Below, in pieces: positions 38,064 through 50,327 of a stretch of DNA of 64,000 bases (positions within the stretch are counted from its first letter, which is position 1; the number at the start of each line of letters is the position of its first letter). Under the pieces are notes generated by a model. The model was not told where the DNA came from and made no database searches. It saw only the letters and a list, made by a program, of their open reading frames with translations. This stretch comes from Candidatus Pantoea varia (lineage in GTDB: Bacteria > Pseudomonadota > Gammaproteobacteria > Enterobacterales > Enterobacteriaceae), in NCBI RefSeq assembly GCF_900115075.1, contig NZ_FOVG01000001.1:434001-498000 (forward strand), in the 5' to 3' direction. Both the position numbers and the translations under genes were made by a program.

Positions 38064-39140
38064 ATGACTACCGAAACTTCGCTGCTGGCGGGGGAAGAGA
38101 CGCTTCACCACACCATGCAAAACTACCATCAGGTGCTGCGCCGCCGCCTGATCTGGATTGGCGTATTACTGGTGGCAATTGTTGCCTCGCTGATCCTCGA
38201 CTTCACGCTGGGTCCGGCCGGACTCTCACTTGAAACGCTGTGGAATACGCTGCTTAACCCCGACAGCGTTGATGCCGGCACCCGCGTTATTGTCTGGGAC
38301 ATTCGTCTGCCTTATGCGCTGATGGCGCTGGTGGTGGGGTTGTCGCTGGGCCTTGCAGGTGCAGAGATGCAGACCATCCTGAATAACCCGCTGGCCAGCC
38401 CGTTTACACTCGGTGTCTCATCGGCGGCGGCGTTTGGTGCCGCGCTGGCGATCATCCTCGGTGTCGGTATTCCCGGCATTCCGGATCAGTGGTTAATCTC
38501 TGCCAACGCCTTTGTCTTTGCACTGTTTGCCGCGCTGATGCTGGATGCCGTGACCCGCTGGACTCAGGTCTCCTCAGCGGGCGTGGTGCTGTTCGGTATT
38601 GCGCTGGTTTTCACCTTTAACGCGCTGGTCTCAATGATGCAGTTCATCGCCAGCGAAGACACGCTACAGGGCCTGGTGTTCTGGACCATGGGCAGCCTGG
38701 CCCGCGCCTCCTGGGAGAAGCTGGGCGTGCTGACCGTCGCGCTGGCCATCCTGGTGCCGTTCTCGATGTTGAGCAGCTGGAAGCTGACGGCGCTGCGTCT
38801 GGGTGAAGATCGTGCGGTGAGTTTTGGCATTGACGTGCGGCGTCTGCGCCTGACTACCCTGCTGCGTATCAGTATTCTTTCGGCGCTGGCCGTGGCGTTT
38901 GTCGGCCCCATCGGCTTCATCGGCCTGGTCGCTCCCCACATTGCCCGCATGATGTTTGGCGAAGATCACCGCTTTTACCTGCCAGCCAGTGCGCTGGTCG
39001 GCGCGCTGGTGCTGTCGCTGGCGTCGGTCGCCTCGAAAAATCTGCTTCCCGGCGTGATCATCCCCGTCGGCATCGTCACCTCACTGATTGGTGTACCATT
39101 CTTCCTGAGTATCATTCTGCGTCATCGGGGGACGGTATAA
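38064..39140 (+). CDS. FecCD-family iron-siderophore ABC permease
   Basis: A 358-residue membrane protein with about ten helices and FecCD features: RLPYALMALVVGLSLGLAGAEMQTILNNPLASPFTLGVSSAAAFGAAL and the coupling region FVGPIGFIGLVAPHIARMM. It would form the channel for a ferric siderophore or heme importer. The ATG at 38064 is used because the sequence then fits the family. The ATPase gene overlaps by one base. No periplasmic binding protein or TonB receptor gene is adjacent. Confidence 0.9.
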   Translation: MTTETSLLAGEETLHHTMQNYHQVLRRRLIWIGVLLVAIVASLILDFTLGPAGLSLETLWNTLLNPDSVDAGTRVIVWDIRLPYALMALVVGLSLGLAGAEMQTILNNPLASPFTLGVSSAAAFGAALAIILGVGIPGIPDQWLISANAFVFALFAALMLDAVTRWTQVSSAGVVLFGIALVFTFNALVSMMQFIASEDTLQGLVFWTMGSLARASWEKLGVLTVALAILVPFSMLSSWKLTALRLGEDRAVSFGIDVRRLRLTTLLRISILSALAVAFVGPIGFIGLVAPHIARMMFGEDHRFYLPASALVGALVLSLASVASKNLLPGVIIPVGIVTSLIGVPFFLSIILRHRGTV

Positions 39141-39928
39141 TGGAACAGGGTCTGACGTTACGCGGCTTCAGTGCCGGTTACCCAAAAAATAAAGTCATTG
39201 ATAATCTCAATATCGCGCCGCTGCCGCGCGGCGAGATCACCGTGCTGCTGGGGCCAAATGGTTGTGGTAAATCGACGCTGCTGCGCGCGCTGGCCGGGCT
39301 GAATAAAGGCCAGGGTGAGATGTGGCTCAACGGTGAAGATCTTATGACCCAGCCGTTTGCCCGTCGTGCGAAGAACGTAGTCTATCTGCCGCAGTCACTG
39401 CCAGCGGGCGTGCATCTGCATGTGCTGGAGTCGATCATTGTGGCACAGCGTGCCTCTGGTGGTCTGCACAGCGCCAGCAGCGAAGCGGAAATCATGCATC
39501 TGCTGGAGCAGCTTGGCATTGCCCATCTGGCGATGCGCTACCTTGATCAGCTCTCTGGTGGACAGAAGCAGCTGGTCGGGCTGGCGCAGTCCCTGATCCG
39601 TCGTCCTAAGCTGCTGTTGCTGGATGAACCGCTAAGCGCGCTGGATCTTAACTACCAGTTCCACGTCATGGATCTGGTACGCCGCGAAACAGCCCAGCGC
39701 AACATCGTGACGGTGGTGGTGGTGCATGACATCAACATCGCACTGCGTCATGCGCAGCATGCGCTGATGCTGAAGCAGGGCGCACTGGTGGCGGAAGGAC
39801 AGCCTGATAAGGTGATTACGCCGGCTACGCTGGCAAAAGTGTATGGCGTAGATGGACGTATCGAGCACTGCTCGCGCGGCATTCCGCAGGTGATGATCGA
39901 CGGTCTGACCGGTCCGGCACTGGTCTGA
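39140..39928 (+). CDS. FecE-family iron-siderophore ABC ATPase
   Basis: A 262-residue ABC ATPase with Walker A GPNGCGKST, Q-loop LPQSLP, signature LSGGQKQL and Walker B LLLLDEPLSALD followed by the H-loop VVHDIN. Energises the preceding permease; TAATG coupling between them. Substrate not determinable from sequence; the Fur box indicates iron. Confidence 0.92.
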   Translation: MEQGLTLRGFSAGYPKNKVIDNLNIAPLPRGEITVLLGPNGCGKSTLLRALAGLNKGQGEMWLNGEDLMTQPFARRAKNVVYLPQSLPAGVHLHVLESIIVAQRASGGLHSASSEAEIMHLLEQLGIAHLAMRYLDQLSGGQKQLVGLAQSLIRRPKLLLLDEPLSALDLNYQFHVMDLVRRETAQRNIVTVVVVHDINIALRHAQHALMLKQGALVAEGQPDKVITPATLAKVYGVDGRIEHCSRGIPQVMIDGLTGPALV

Positions 39929-39988
39929 GAATCGGTCAAGGCCTGGCTTTGAGCCAGCGTTTGCGGCAGTACAGCATGCAGAAAAGTT

Positions 39989-40010
39989 CAGGGCCGCAAT
40001 CGCGGCCCTG
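39989..40010. terminator. Hairpin between the iron ABC genes and yeiG
   Basis: CAGGGCCGC-AATC-GCGGCCCTG, a 9-base stem located between two convergent genes. ATTATT follows on the plus strand and AACTTTTC on the minus strand, so it could serve both. Confidence 0.65.
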
Positions 40011-40015
40011 ATTAT

Positions 40016-40858
40016 TTACGCCAGCAGATGCTGCGCATGGAAGCGCAGATGATCTTCCACAAAACTGGCTATAAAGAAGTAGCTATGGTCATAACCCGGC
40101 TGAATACGCAGCGTCAGCGGGAAGCCCACCTCTTTAGCGATCTCTTCCAGCCGCTCCGGTTGCAGCTGATCGGCCAGGAACTGATCGCTGTCGCCCTGAT
40201 CGATCAGCATCGGCAGCCGATGCGACACTTCCGCCATCAGCTGGCAGCTGTCATATTCCCGCCACGCCGCACGATCGTCGCCCAGATAGGCCTGAAACGC
40301 TTTCTGGCCCCACGGCACCTGCATCGGGTTCACAATCGGCGCAAAGGCAGAAGCCGAGGCAAAGCGATTACCCAGACGCAGCGCCAGCATCAGCGCGCCG
40401 TGTCCGCCCATAGAATGACCCATGATCGACTGACGTTCACTGACCTTGAAGTTATCCGCAATCAGTGCCGGCAACTCGCTGCTCAGATAATCGAACATGC
40501 GGAAATGGCTGGCCCAGGGCTGCTGGGTGGCATTGAGATAAAATCCCGCGCCCTGGCCCAGATTGTATCCCTCATCGTTCGCCACGCCGTCACCGCGCGG
40601 ACTGGTGTCCGGCATAATCAGCACCAGACCCAGTTCCGCCGCAACGCGCTGCGCGCCCGCTTTGGCAGTGAAGTTCTCATCGTTGCAGGTCAGCCCGGCC
40701 AGAAACCAGACCACCGGCGGCGGTGCATCACCGTGCGGGGTCGGCAGATAGATGCTGAAGGTCATCGGGCAGTTCAGCACCGCTGACTGATGACGCCAGC
40801 GCTGCTGCCAGCCGCCAAAAATACGGTGTTCTTCCAGTAGCTCCAGAGTGGATGCCAT
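40016..40858 (-). CDS. yeiG: S-formylglutathione hydrolase
   Basis: A 280-residue esterase-D-family hydrolase with nucleophile serine in [12 protein letters not shown], catalytic histidine in [14 protein letters not shown] and aspartate near DQGDSDQFL. It splits S-formylglutathione to formate and glutathione and closely follows the pattern of E. coli YeiG. Downstream of frmA by 12 bases, so the two form a formaldehyde detoxification operon. Confidence 0.94.
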   Translation of the reverse strand: MASTLELLEEHRIFGGWQQRWRHQSAVLNCPMTFSIYLPTPHGDAPPPVVWFLAGLTCNDENFTAKAGAQRVAAELGLVLIMPDTSPRGDGVANDEGYNLGQGAGFYLNATQQPWASHFRMFDYLSSELPALIADNFKVSERQSIMGHSMGGHGALMLALRLGNRFASASAFAPIVNPMQVPWGQKAFQAYLGDDRAAWREYDSCQLMAEVSHRLPMLIDQGDSDQFLADQLQPERLEEIAKEVGFPLTLRIQPGYDHSYFFIASFVEDHLRFHAQHLLA

Positions 40859-40870
40859 AACGCCTCCTGA

Positions 40871-42981
<2,111 letters not shown>

Positions 42982-43098
42982 ATCTTCTCTTCCTGTAAAC
43001 AAGTTGGTTAATATTATTCACTTTCCGTGAGTTTAATCATCCTGCATGCTGTTAGCAAGTCAGAAGAGATCTCAGGGCAGAACAACAGGAGTTCAGCA

Positions 43099-44226
43099 AT
43101 GGCGTTACGGGTCGCGCTCAGCGCGTTTTTAACTTTATTCGTGGCGATGGGCATTGGGCGATTCGCCTTTACGCCTCAGGTGCCACTGATGATTCAGGCA
43201 CATCAGCTGACACTCACCAGTGCCAGCCTGGTTGCAGCCTTCAACTATCTTGGCTACCTGTGTGGATCGTTTGATGCAATGCGCGCGCATCGGCGGGTCG
43301 AGCTGCGGCTGCAGGCGGGTGTGTGGGGCGCGGTAATCCTGACGCTGCTCTCGGCACTGGCAACCGGCCCCTTGCTGCATGGCGCAATCCGCTTTCTGAT
43401 TGGCTGGGCCAGCGGCTGGGCGATGGTGCTGGTGGCGGCCTGGAGCAATGAACAATTGCATCGGCATGGCCGGGCAGGGTTGTCGGCGGCCGTGTTTGCC
43501 GGGCCGGGCTGCGGCATTTTTGTCAGCGGTCTGCTGGGGGTAGCGCTGCACACATTTCAGGTCTCCGCCGGTCTGGCATGGGCCGCTTACGGTGCGCTGG
43601 CGCTGGTGCTGATTGCGCTCATTACCCGTAACCTACCGCGTCGCGGCGAACTGCACCGTCCGGATCAGGCACCTGAGCCGCTGGTGCTGAATCGCAACCT
43701 TAAACGTCTGGTGCTGAGTTACAGTCTGGCAGGCTTTGGCTACATCCTGCCCGCCACCTTTTTGTCGCAGATGGCCGCTACGCGTTTCCCTGATGGCATC
43801 TTCGCGCAGTTTGTCTGGCCGATATTTGGCGGTGCGGCGATGATCGGCATCCTGCTGGGTATCCTGACGCGGCGCTGGGGACACAGCCACGTCCGTCTGG
43901 CGGTGGTGCTCTGGGCACAGGCGCTGGGCGTGTTTGCTGCGGCCCTGCTGCCCGGCTTTAGTGGCCTGCTGGCCGGTGCGCTGCTGGTGGGCGGCGGATT
44001 TCTCAGCGTGGTCCAGCTGTCGATGCTCTGCGCGCGTGAACTGGCTCCCAATCATCTGCGTTACATGGCTGGCCTGCTGACCACCGGCTACGCGATCGGA
44101 CAGCTGGTTGGCCCGCTGCTCTCTTTTCTTTCAACGGCCCTGTTGCATCGGCTGGAGCCTGCGCTGTGGGTGGCTGGGGTCAGTCTGGTCTGGGCGGGCC
44201 TGCTGGTCTGGCGAAGAATTGAGTGA
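43099..44226 (+). CDS. YbfB/YjiJ-family MFS transporter
   Basis: A 375-residue membrane protein with about 12 helices and the YbfB/YjiJ opening FVAMGIGRFAFTPQVPLMIQ and NYLGYLCGS. Substrate unknown. The ATG at 43099 follows AGGAG. Its divergent LysR neighbour probably controls it. Confidence 0.88.
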   Translation: MALRVALSAFLTLFVAMGIGRFAFTPQVPLMIQAHQLTLTSASLVAAFNYLGYLCGSFDAMRAHRRVELRLQAGVWGAVILTLLSALATGPLLHGAIRFLIGWASGWAMVLVAAWSNEQLHRHGRAGLSAAVFAGPGCGIFVSGLLGVALHTFQVSAGLAWAAYGALALVLIALITRNLPRRGELHRPDQAPEPLVLNRNLKRLVLSYSLAGFGYILPATFLSQMAATRFPDGIFAQFVWPIFGGAAMIGILLGILTRRWGHSHVRLAVVLWAQALGVFAAALLPGFSGLLAGALLVGGGFLSVVQLSMLCARELAPNHLRYMAGLLTTGYAIGQLVGPLLSFLSTALLHRLEPALWVAGVSLVWAGLLVWRRIE

Positions 44227-44350
44227 AAAGCTTTCATCACCAATCTGATTGATTGCTGGATTCCCTGCAAAGAAAGTTTCACAATACGCGCCTGATTACA
44301 GGGCCCGCTGGCATTAGCTCGCGGGCGCAACACCAGCCGGAGAAGAGTAG

Positions 44351-45016
44351 ATGAGCACCCTAAGTCAGGAAGCTGCCCTGGTTCACGAAGCGTTGCTTGC
44401 GCGTGGACTTGAAACGCCGTTACGTGCACCGACGCGCGACATAGATGACGAAACACGTAAGAACCTGATTGCCGGGCACATGACCGAGATTATGCAGCTG
44501 CTGAATCTGGATCTTGAAGATGACAGCCTGATGGAAACGCCGCATCGCATCGCCAAAATGTATGTGGATGAGGTCTTTTCCGGTCTCGACTACGCAAACT
44601 TCCCGAAAATCACCGTCATTGAGAACAAAATGAAGGTCGATGAGATGGTGACCGTGCGTGATATCACCCTGACCAGCACCTGTGAACACCACTTTGTGAT
44701 CATCGATGGCAAAGCGACCGTCGCCTATATTCCCAAAGAAAAGGTCATTGGCCTGTCGAAAATCAACCGCATCGTGCAGTTCTTTGCCCAGCGTCCGCAG
44801 GTACAGGAGCGTCTGACGCAGCAGGTTCTGGTTGCACTGCAGACGCTGCTGGGCACCAATAATGTGGCCGTTTCTATTGATGCGGTGCACTATTGTGTCA
44901 AAGCGCGTGGCGTAAAAGATGCCACCAGCGCGACCACCACGACTTCGCTGGGTGGCCTGTTCAAGTCCAGTCAAAATACCCGTCAGGAATTTTTGCGCGC
45001 GGTGCGCCATAGTTGA
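44351..45016 (+). CDS. folE: GTP cyclohydrolase I
   Basis: A 221-residue enzyme with zinc and active-site motifs [19 protein letters not shown] and [25 protein letters not shown], and a final HYCVKARG. It starts folate synthesis by converting GTP to dihydroneopterin triphosphate. Length equals E. coli FolE within one residue. CCGGAGAAGAG precedes the ATG. Confidence 0.97.
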   Translation: MSTLSQEAALVHEALLARGLETPLRAPTRDIDDETRKNLIAGHMTEIMQLLNLDLEDDSLMETPHRIAKMYVDEVFSGLDYANFPKITVIENKMKVDEMVTVRDITLTSTCEHHFVIIDGKATVAYIPKEKVIGLSKINRIVQFFAQRPQVQERLTQQVLVALQTLLGTNNVAVSIDAVHYCVKARGVKDATSATTTTSLGGLFKSSQNTRQEFLRAVRHS

Positions 45017-45065
45017 GTCTACGGCGGGCGCATAACGTTGCCCGCCTCAATGGTGCAGGTGCCGC

Positions 45066-46226
45066 ATGCAACGCTATCACGCGCTGGATTTCATTCGTGG
45101 ATGTGCCATTCTCGGCATTCTGCTGCTCAATATTGTCGGCTTCGGTCTGCCTTCAGCCGCCTACCTTAATCCGGCCTGGCAGGGCAGCGTCAGCCTCTCC
45201 GATGCCTGGACCTGGGCGCTCTCTGACGCTTTTGCTCAGCTCAAATTCCTCACCCTCTTTGCGCTGCTGTTTGGCGCGGGTTTACAAATGCAACTGCCGC
45301 GCGGCAGTCGCTGGCTGACGGCCCGGCTTTCCATTCTGGTTCTGATCGGTTTTGTGCACGGGATTTTCTTCTGGGAAGGCGACATCCTGCTGGACTACGG
45401 CATTATCGGGCTGGTGGTGTGGCGGGTGCTGCGCGATGTCCCCTCCACCCGCAGCCTGATGAATACCGGCATTCTGCTCTACCTGGTGGGCTGCGGCGTG
45501 CTGCTGGTGTTTGGGTCGATCTCCTCTCCTGAGCCAACTAATTCCTGGCTGCCGGGCGCAGCCGATCTGCAATATGAACAGTACTGGAAAATGACCGGCG
45601 GGTGGGAGGCGATACAGAACCGGCTGGATCATCTCTCGTCAGGGCTAATGGCGCTGGCAGCGCAGTATGGCTGGCAACTGGCAGGTCTGATGATGATTGG
45701 TGGCGCACTGCTGCGCAGCGGCTGGCTGATTGGTGAATTCCCTGCACGGCATTACCGTCAGGCGGCGGCGCTGCTGTTGATGATGGGGTTCTCCATTGCG
45801 GTGGCCGGTGTGGCAGCGCAATGGCTGTTACATTGGGAATTTCGCTGGACCGCGTTTTACCTGCAGGCCCCGCGCGATCTCGCCAGCCCGTTGATTAGCC
45901 TGGGTTATGCCGCGCTCTGTCTGGCCTGGTGGCCGCAGATCGCGCGCTGGCGGATCAGCTACGCCATCCAGTGCGTAGGCCGCATGGCGCTGACCAACTA
46001 TCTGCTTCAAACGCTTATCTGCACCACACTGTTCTATCGCTTTGGCTTCTATATGCACTTCACCCGGCTGGAACTGGTGCTGATGGTGCCTGCGGTGTGG
46101 CTCATCAATATCCTGTTTTCACTCATCTGGTTACATTTCTTCGCACAGGGTCCGCTGGAATGGCTGTGGCGGCGGTTTACGCTGCTCTCAGCTGGTAAAT
46201 CACGCATCACTGACAACGCAGGATAA
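45066..46226 (+). CDS. yeiB: YeiB, DUF418 membrane protein
   Basis: A 386-residue membrane protein with about ten helices, N-terminal ALDFIRGCAILGILLLNI and C-terminal DUF418 block (GRMALTNYLLQTLICTTLFY, GPLEWLWRRFT). Function unknown; acyltransferase-like superfamily. Fifty bases after folE on the same strand as in E. coli. Confidence 0.92.
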   Translation: MQRYHALDFIRGCAILGILLLNIVGFGLPSAAYLNPAWQGSVSLSDAWTWALSDAFAQLKFLTLFALLFGAGLQMQLPRGSRWLTARLSILVLIGFVHGIFFWEGDILLDYGIIGLVVWRVLRDVPSTRSLMNTGILLYLVGCGVLLVFGSISSPEPTNSWLPGAADLQYEQYWKMTGGWEAIQNRLDHLSSGLMALAAQYGWQLAGLMMIGGALLRSGWLIGEFPARHYRQAAALLLMMGFSIAVAGVAAQWLLHWEFRWTAFYLQAPRDLASPLISLGYAALCLAWWPQIARWRISYAIQCVGRMALTNYLLQTLICTTLFYRFGFYMHFTRLELVLMVPAVWLINILFSLIWLHFFAQGPLEWLWRRFTLLSAGKSRITDNAG

Positions 46227-46256
46227 TGACCGCCATCACAAAGGTTACAGAATTGT

Positions 46257-46272
46257 ATGTAACCGTTTTCAT
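46257..46272. promoter_or_regulatory. GalS/GalR operator upstream of galS
   Basis: ATGTAACCGTTTTCAT, related to the gal operator consensus, 102 bases before galS. The same core recurs upstream of mglB. Confidence 0.7.
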
Positions 46273-46275
46273 TGA

Positions 46276-46291
46276 TGTGACGCAATTCACG
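46276..46291. promoter_or_regulatory. CRP site upstream of galS
   Basis: TGTGA-CGCAAT-TCACG, one mismatch from the CRP consensus, directly beside the gal operator. Confidence 0.75.
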
Positions 46292-46373
46292 CTGCTCGCC
46301 TCCCGCCCCTGACAGAATAGCGCCGGTGTACAACCCGGCGTGATGCCCTATTTTTGCTTTCTGGAACTGCTGC

Positions 46374-47414
46374 ATGATAACTATTCGTGATGTTGCCCGT
46401 CAGGCTGGCGTGTCAGTAGCGACCGTGTCGCGCGTCCTCAATCAGAGCAACGCCGTGACCTCTGACACCCGCGACGCCGTGTTACAGGCGGTTGAAGCGC
46501 TGGGCTATCGCCCTAACGCCAATGCCCAGGCGCTGGCGACGCAGGTCAGCGACACGATTGGTGTGGTGGTGATGGATGTCTCCGATCCCTTCTTCGGGGC
46601 GCTGGTTAAAGCGGTGGATACCGTGGCGCAGCGCGTGCACAAACATGTGTTAATCAGCAACTCCTGGCATCAGGAAGAGAAAGAGCGTCATGCCATTGAA
46701 GTGCTGATCCGTCAGCGCTGCAGCGCCTTGGTGGTGCACGCGAAAACGCTGCCGGACGCGGAACTGGCGGACTTTATGCAGCACGTGCCCGGCATGGTGG
46801 TGATTAACCGCATTGTCCCCGGATTCGAACACCGCAGCGTCAGTCTGGATAACGTCACTGGCGCGCTGATGGCCTCAAGAACTCTGTTACAACAGGGGCA
46901 TAGCCGCATTGGCTACCTCTGCTCCAGTCATCCCATCGAGGATGTGGCACAGCGCCGGGAAGGGTGGATGCAGGCGATGGCAGAGCAGGGCATCCGGCCG
47001 CAGGAGAGCTGGATAGCCAGCGCAGAGCCAGACATGCAGGGCGGCGAAGCGGCGATGGTGGAGCTGCTGGGGCGCAATCTCAACCTTACTGCGGTGTTTG
47101 CCTATAACGACGGCATGGCGGCGGGCGCACTCACTGCGCTGAAGGACAACGGCATCAAGGTGCCACAGCATTTTTCTGTCATTGGCTTTGATGACATCCC
47201 AATTTCCCGTTACACCGACCCGCAGTTAACCACGGTTCGCTATCCCATTGTTTCCATGGCAAAAATAGCCACGGAACTGGCGCTGCAGGGCGCTGCAGGG
47301 CTGCTGGACGACACCGCAACCCACATCTTTATGCCAACTCTGGTGCGGCGTCATTCAGTGGCGCAGCGGCAAAATGTGGAGTCCATCACTAATTCGGGCG
47401 ATTCAGGCATGTAA
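46374..47414 (+). CDS. galS: GalS, LacI-family galactose regulator
   Basis: A 346-residue LacI-family repressor with the N-terminal helix-turn-helix ([28 protein letters not shown]) and a sugar-binding core (about 60-330). It lies upstream of mglBAC as galS does in E. coli and matches the Gal repressor branch. The two near-identical operators before galS and mglB suggest that it represses both itself and the transport operon. Confidence 0.92.
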   Translation: MITIRDVARQAGVSVATVSRVLNQSNAVTSDTRDAVLQAVEALGYRPNANAQALATQVSDTIGVVVMDVSDPFFGALVKAVDTVAQRVHKHVLISNSWHQEEKERHAIEVLIRQRCSALVVHAKTLPDAELADFMQHVPGMVVINRIVPGFEHRSVSLDNVTGALMASRTLLQQGHSRIGYLCSSHPIEDVAQRREGWMQAMAEQGIRPQESWIASAEPDMQGGEAAMVELLGRNLNLTAVFAYNDGMAAGALTALKDNGIKVPQHFSVIGFDDIPISRYTDPQLTTVRYPIVSMAKIATELALQGAAGLLDDTATHIFMPTLVRRHSVAQRQNVESITNSGDSGM

Positions 47415-47425
47415 CCGTTTTCAAT
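47409..47425. promoter_or_regulatory. GalS operator of mglBAC (overlaps galS stop)
   Basis: ATGTAACCGTTTTCAAT, identical over 15 bases to the galS operator. It starts inside the last codons of galS. The whole 47415-47723 gap is the mgl control region and leader; no gene is seen in it. Confidence 0.72.
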
Positions 47426-47426
47426 C

Positions 47427-47442
47427 TGTGATTACATTCACA
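47427..47442. promoter_or_regulatory. CRP site of mglBAC
   Basis: TGTGA-TTACAT-TCACA, a perfect CRP consensus half-site pair two bases after the operator. Confidence 0.88.
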
Positions 47443-47723
47443 GTTAATTAACATTGCTCTCACTATGATGGCAGCGTCTTACCGGACTGAAACATTATGT
47501 AACGCCAGTGTAACGGCAGCAGTTGTGGTCTCAGTAGCCGGTTAAAGGGTTCAACCCCTCTTCATGGAAGCATTTTGGTACAGGGAAGTCAGGTTTTAGA
47601 CGGCGTTCAATGGCTTAACATCCTCATTACGTTAGCCAACGCGTCGCTCTGTTTTACCGATTGCTCTCCCGCATGTTGCGCGGTAGCGCTAAAAAGACCC
47701 TGCATAATAAAACCGGAGATACC

Positions 47724-48719
47724 ATGAATAAGAAGGTTTTCACGCTTACAGCACTGGTTGCCAGCATGATGTTTGGTGCAACCGCTCACGCAGCTGACAC
47801 CCGTATCGGCGTGACCATTTACAAATATGATGACAACTTCATGTCAATGGTGCGCAAAGACATCGAGAAAGAAGCGAAAGCGATCGGCGGCGTGCAGTTG
47901 CTGATGAATGACTCCCAGAACGACCAGTCCAAACAGAACGATCAGGTTGACGTGCTGATGGCAAAAGGCGTGAAAGCGCTGGCGATTAACCTGGTTGACC
48001 CGGCTGCTGCTGCAGTCATCGTCGACAAAGCACGTGCCAACGACGTGCCAGTTGTCTTCTTCAACAAAGAACCGAACGCTAAAGTGCTGGCCGGTTATGA
48101 CAAAGCTTACTACGTCGGTACCGACTCTAAAGAGTCCGGCATCATTCAGGGTCAGCTGATCGAAAAACACTGGAAAGCCACCCCAGCCTGGGATCTCAAT
48201 AAAGATGGCGTGATTCAGTTCGTGCTGCTGAAAGGCGAGCCGGGCCATCCTGATGCAGAAGCCCGTACCAAATATGTGATCGATACCCTGAACAAAGATG
48301 GCCTGAAAACCCAGCAGTTAGCGATGGATACGGCAATGTGGGATACCGCGCAGGCTAAAGATAAAATGGATGCGTGGCTGTCAGGCCCGAATGCCAAAAA
48401 AATCGAAGTCGTGATTGCGAACAACGATGCGATGGCGATGGGCGCGGTTGAAGCGCTGAAATCGCATAACATGACTACAATCCCGGTCTTCGGCGTCGAT
48501 GCACTGCCAGAAGCGCTGGCGCTGGTGAAATCCGGTGCGCTGGCGGGTACCGTGCTGAACGATGCAGAAAACCAGGCGAAAGCGACGCTGGACATTGCCA
48601 ACAATCTGGCGAACGGCAAAGCGGCTACCGACGGAACGAACTTCAAGATGGTTGATAAAATCGTCCGCGTTCCTTACGTGCCGGTTGATAAAGAAAATCT
48701 GTCTCAGTTCGTGAAATAA
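47724..48719 (+). CDS. mglB: Galactose/glucose-binding periplasmic protein
   Basis: A 331-residue binding protein with a 23-residue signal peptide (cleavage after AHA) and a mature start [17 protein letters not shown]. Contains the calcium-loop-like [10 protein letters not shown] and ligand residues typical of MglB. It feeds MglAC and the Trg chemoreceptor. The start at 47724 has a CGGAG ribosome site. A strong terminator follows. Confidence 0.97.
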   Translation: MNKKVFTLTALVASMMFGATAHAADTRIGVTIYKYDDNFMSMVRKDIEKEAKAIGGVQLLMNDSQNDQSKQNDQVDVLMAKGVKALAINLVDPAAAAVIVDKARANDVPVVFFNKEPNAKVLAGYDKAYYVGTDSKESGIIQGQLIEKHWKATPAWDLNKDGVIQFVLLKGEPGHPDAEARTKYVIDTLNKDGLKTQQLAMDTAMWDTAQAKDKMDAWLSGPNAKKIEVVIANNDAMAMGAVEALKSHNMTTIPVFGVDALPEALALVKSGALAGTVLNDAENQAKATLDIANNLANGKAATDGTNFKMVDKIVRVPYVPVDKENLSQFVK

Positions 48720-48730
48720 GATCGATTACG

Positions 48731-48756
48731 GGCGCGACCGCTGTCGCGCCTTTTTT
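48731..48756 (+). terminator. Internal terminator between mglB and mglA
   Basis: GGCGCGAC-CGCT-GTCGCGCC followed by six T residues. The perfect 8-base GC stem with full T-run would stop most transcripts after mglB. Confidence 0.92.
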
Positions 48757-48787
48757 ATGTCACCACCGTTTTTTAGCCAGGTAAAAT

Positions 48788-50308
48788 ATGGCCAGTGATA
48801 ACACGACCGCGCAGCGAGAATATTTGCTGGAAATGACGAATGTCTCAAAATCATTTCCCGGCGTTAAAGCGTTAGATAATGTTAATTTGAAAGTGCGGCC
48901 TCACTCTGTTCATGCATTAATGGGCGAGAACGGTGCCGGGAAATCCACCTTATTAAAATGCCTGTTTGGTATTTATAAAAAAGATACCGGCAGTATCCTG
49001 TTTCAGGGTAACGAGATCGACTATAAAAGCTCCAAAGAGGCGCTGGAAAATGGCGTGTCGATGGTGCACCAGGAATTAAACCTGGTTCTGCAGCGTACCG
49101 TGATGGACAACATGTGGCTGGGGCGTTATCCGCGCAAAGGCTTCTTTGTCGATCAGAATAAAATGTACCAGGACACCAAAGCGATTTTTGACGAGCTGGA
49201 TATCGATATCGATCCGCGCGACAAAGTTGCCAATCTGTCTGTGTCGCAGATGCAGATGATTGAAATTGCCAAAGCGTTCTCTTATGACGCGAAAATTGTG
49301 ATTATGGATGAACCGACCTCCTCGTTAACCGAGAAAGAGGTTAATCACCTGTTCACGATTATTCGTAAGCTGAAAGATCGCGGCTGTGGCATCGTTTATA
49401 TTTCGCACAAGATGGAAGAGATTTTCCAGCTGTGTGATGAGATCACGATTCTGCGTGATGGTCAGTGGATTACGTCTCAGTCTCTGGAAGGGCTGGACAT
49501 GGATAAGATCATCTCGATGATGGTCGGCCGTTCACTGAACCAGCGTTTCCCTGACCGTACCAACGTGCCAGGCGAGACGATTCTTGAGGTGCGTAATCTG
49601 ACGTCGCTGCGTCAGCCATCGATTCGCGACATCTCATTTGACTTGCGTAAAGGGGAGATACTCGGCATTGCCGGGCTGGTGGGCGCCAAACGTACCGATA
49701 TCGTCGAAACGCTATTTGGCATTCGCGAAAAATCGGGCGGCACCATTAAACTGCATGGCAAACCGATTAATAATCACAGCGCTAATGAAGCCATTAACCA
49801 CGGCTTTGCGCTGGTGACTGAAGAGCGCCGCTCTACCGGTATTTATGCGTTCCTCGACATTGGTTTTAACTCGCTTATTTCCAATATCAAAAAATATAAA
49901 AACAGTATGGGACTGCTGGATAATAAACGCATGAAGAGTGATACCCAATGGGTGATCGATTCAATGCGCGTTAAAACCCCAGGCCACCATACTCAAATTG
50001 GTTCGCTTTCGGGCGGTAACCAGCAAAAAGTGATTATTGGCCGCTGGTTATTGACCCAGCCTGAAATCCTGATGCTTGATGAACCAACACGCGGTATTGA
50101 TGTTGGTGCGAAATTCGAAATTTACCAGCTGATTGCTGAGCTGGCGAAAAAAGAAAAGGGCATCATTATTATCTCATCCGAAATGCCGGAGCTGTTAGGC
50201 ATTACCGATCGTATTCTGGTAATGAGTAATGGTCTGGTAGCAGGCATAGTTGATACCAAAACGACCACGCAGAACGAAATATTGCGTTTAGCGTCATTAC
50301 ACCTTTAA
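48788..50308 (+). CDS. mglA: Galactose ABC importer, dual ATPase MglA
   Basis: A 506-residue protein of two ABC domains: first with Walker [10 protein letters not shown], signature LSVSQMQM and Walker B VIMDEPTS; second with a degenerate P-loop GLVGAKRTD, signature LSGGNQQK and [14 protein letters not shown], as is normal for sugar importers. Energises MglC. AGGTAAAAT precedes the start. Confidence 0.96.
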   Translation: MASDNTTAQREYLLEMTNVSKSFPGVKALDNVNLKVRPHSVHALMGENGAGKSTLLKCLFGIYKKDTGSILFQGNEIDYKSSKEALENGVSMVHQELNLVLQRTVMDNMWLGRYPRKGFFVDQNKMYQDTKAIFDELDIDIDPRDKVANLSVSQMQMIEIAKAFSYDAKIVIMDEPTSSLTEKEVNHLFTIIRKLKDRGCGIVYISHKMEEIFQLCDEITILRDGQWITSQSLEGLDMDKIISMMVGRSLNQRFPDRTNVPGETILEVRNLTSLRQPSIRDISFDLRKGEILGIAGLVGAKRTDIVETLFGIREKSGGTIKLHGKPINNHSANEAINHGFALVTEERRSTGIYAFLDIGFNSLISNIKKYKNSMGLLDNKRMKSDTQWVIDSMRVKTPGHHTQIGSLSGGNQQKVIIGRWLLTQPEILMLDEPTRGIDVGAKFEIYQLIAELAKKEKGIIIISSEMPELLGITDRILVMSNGLVAGIVDTKTTTQNEILRLASLHL

Positions 50309-50327
50309 TGAAGCAAGGGCTGTTAAC

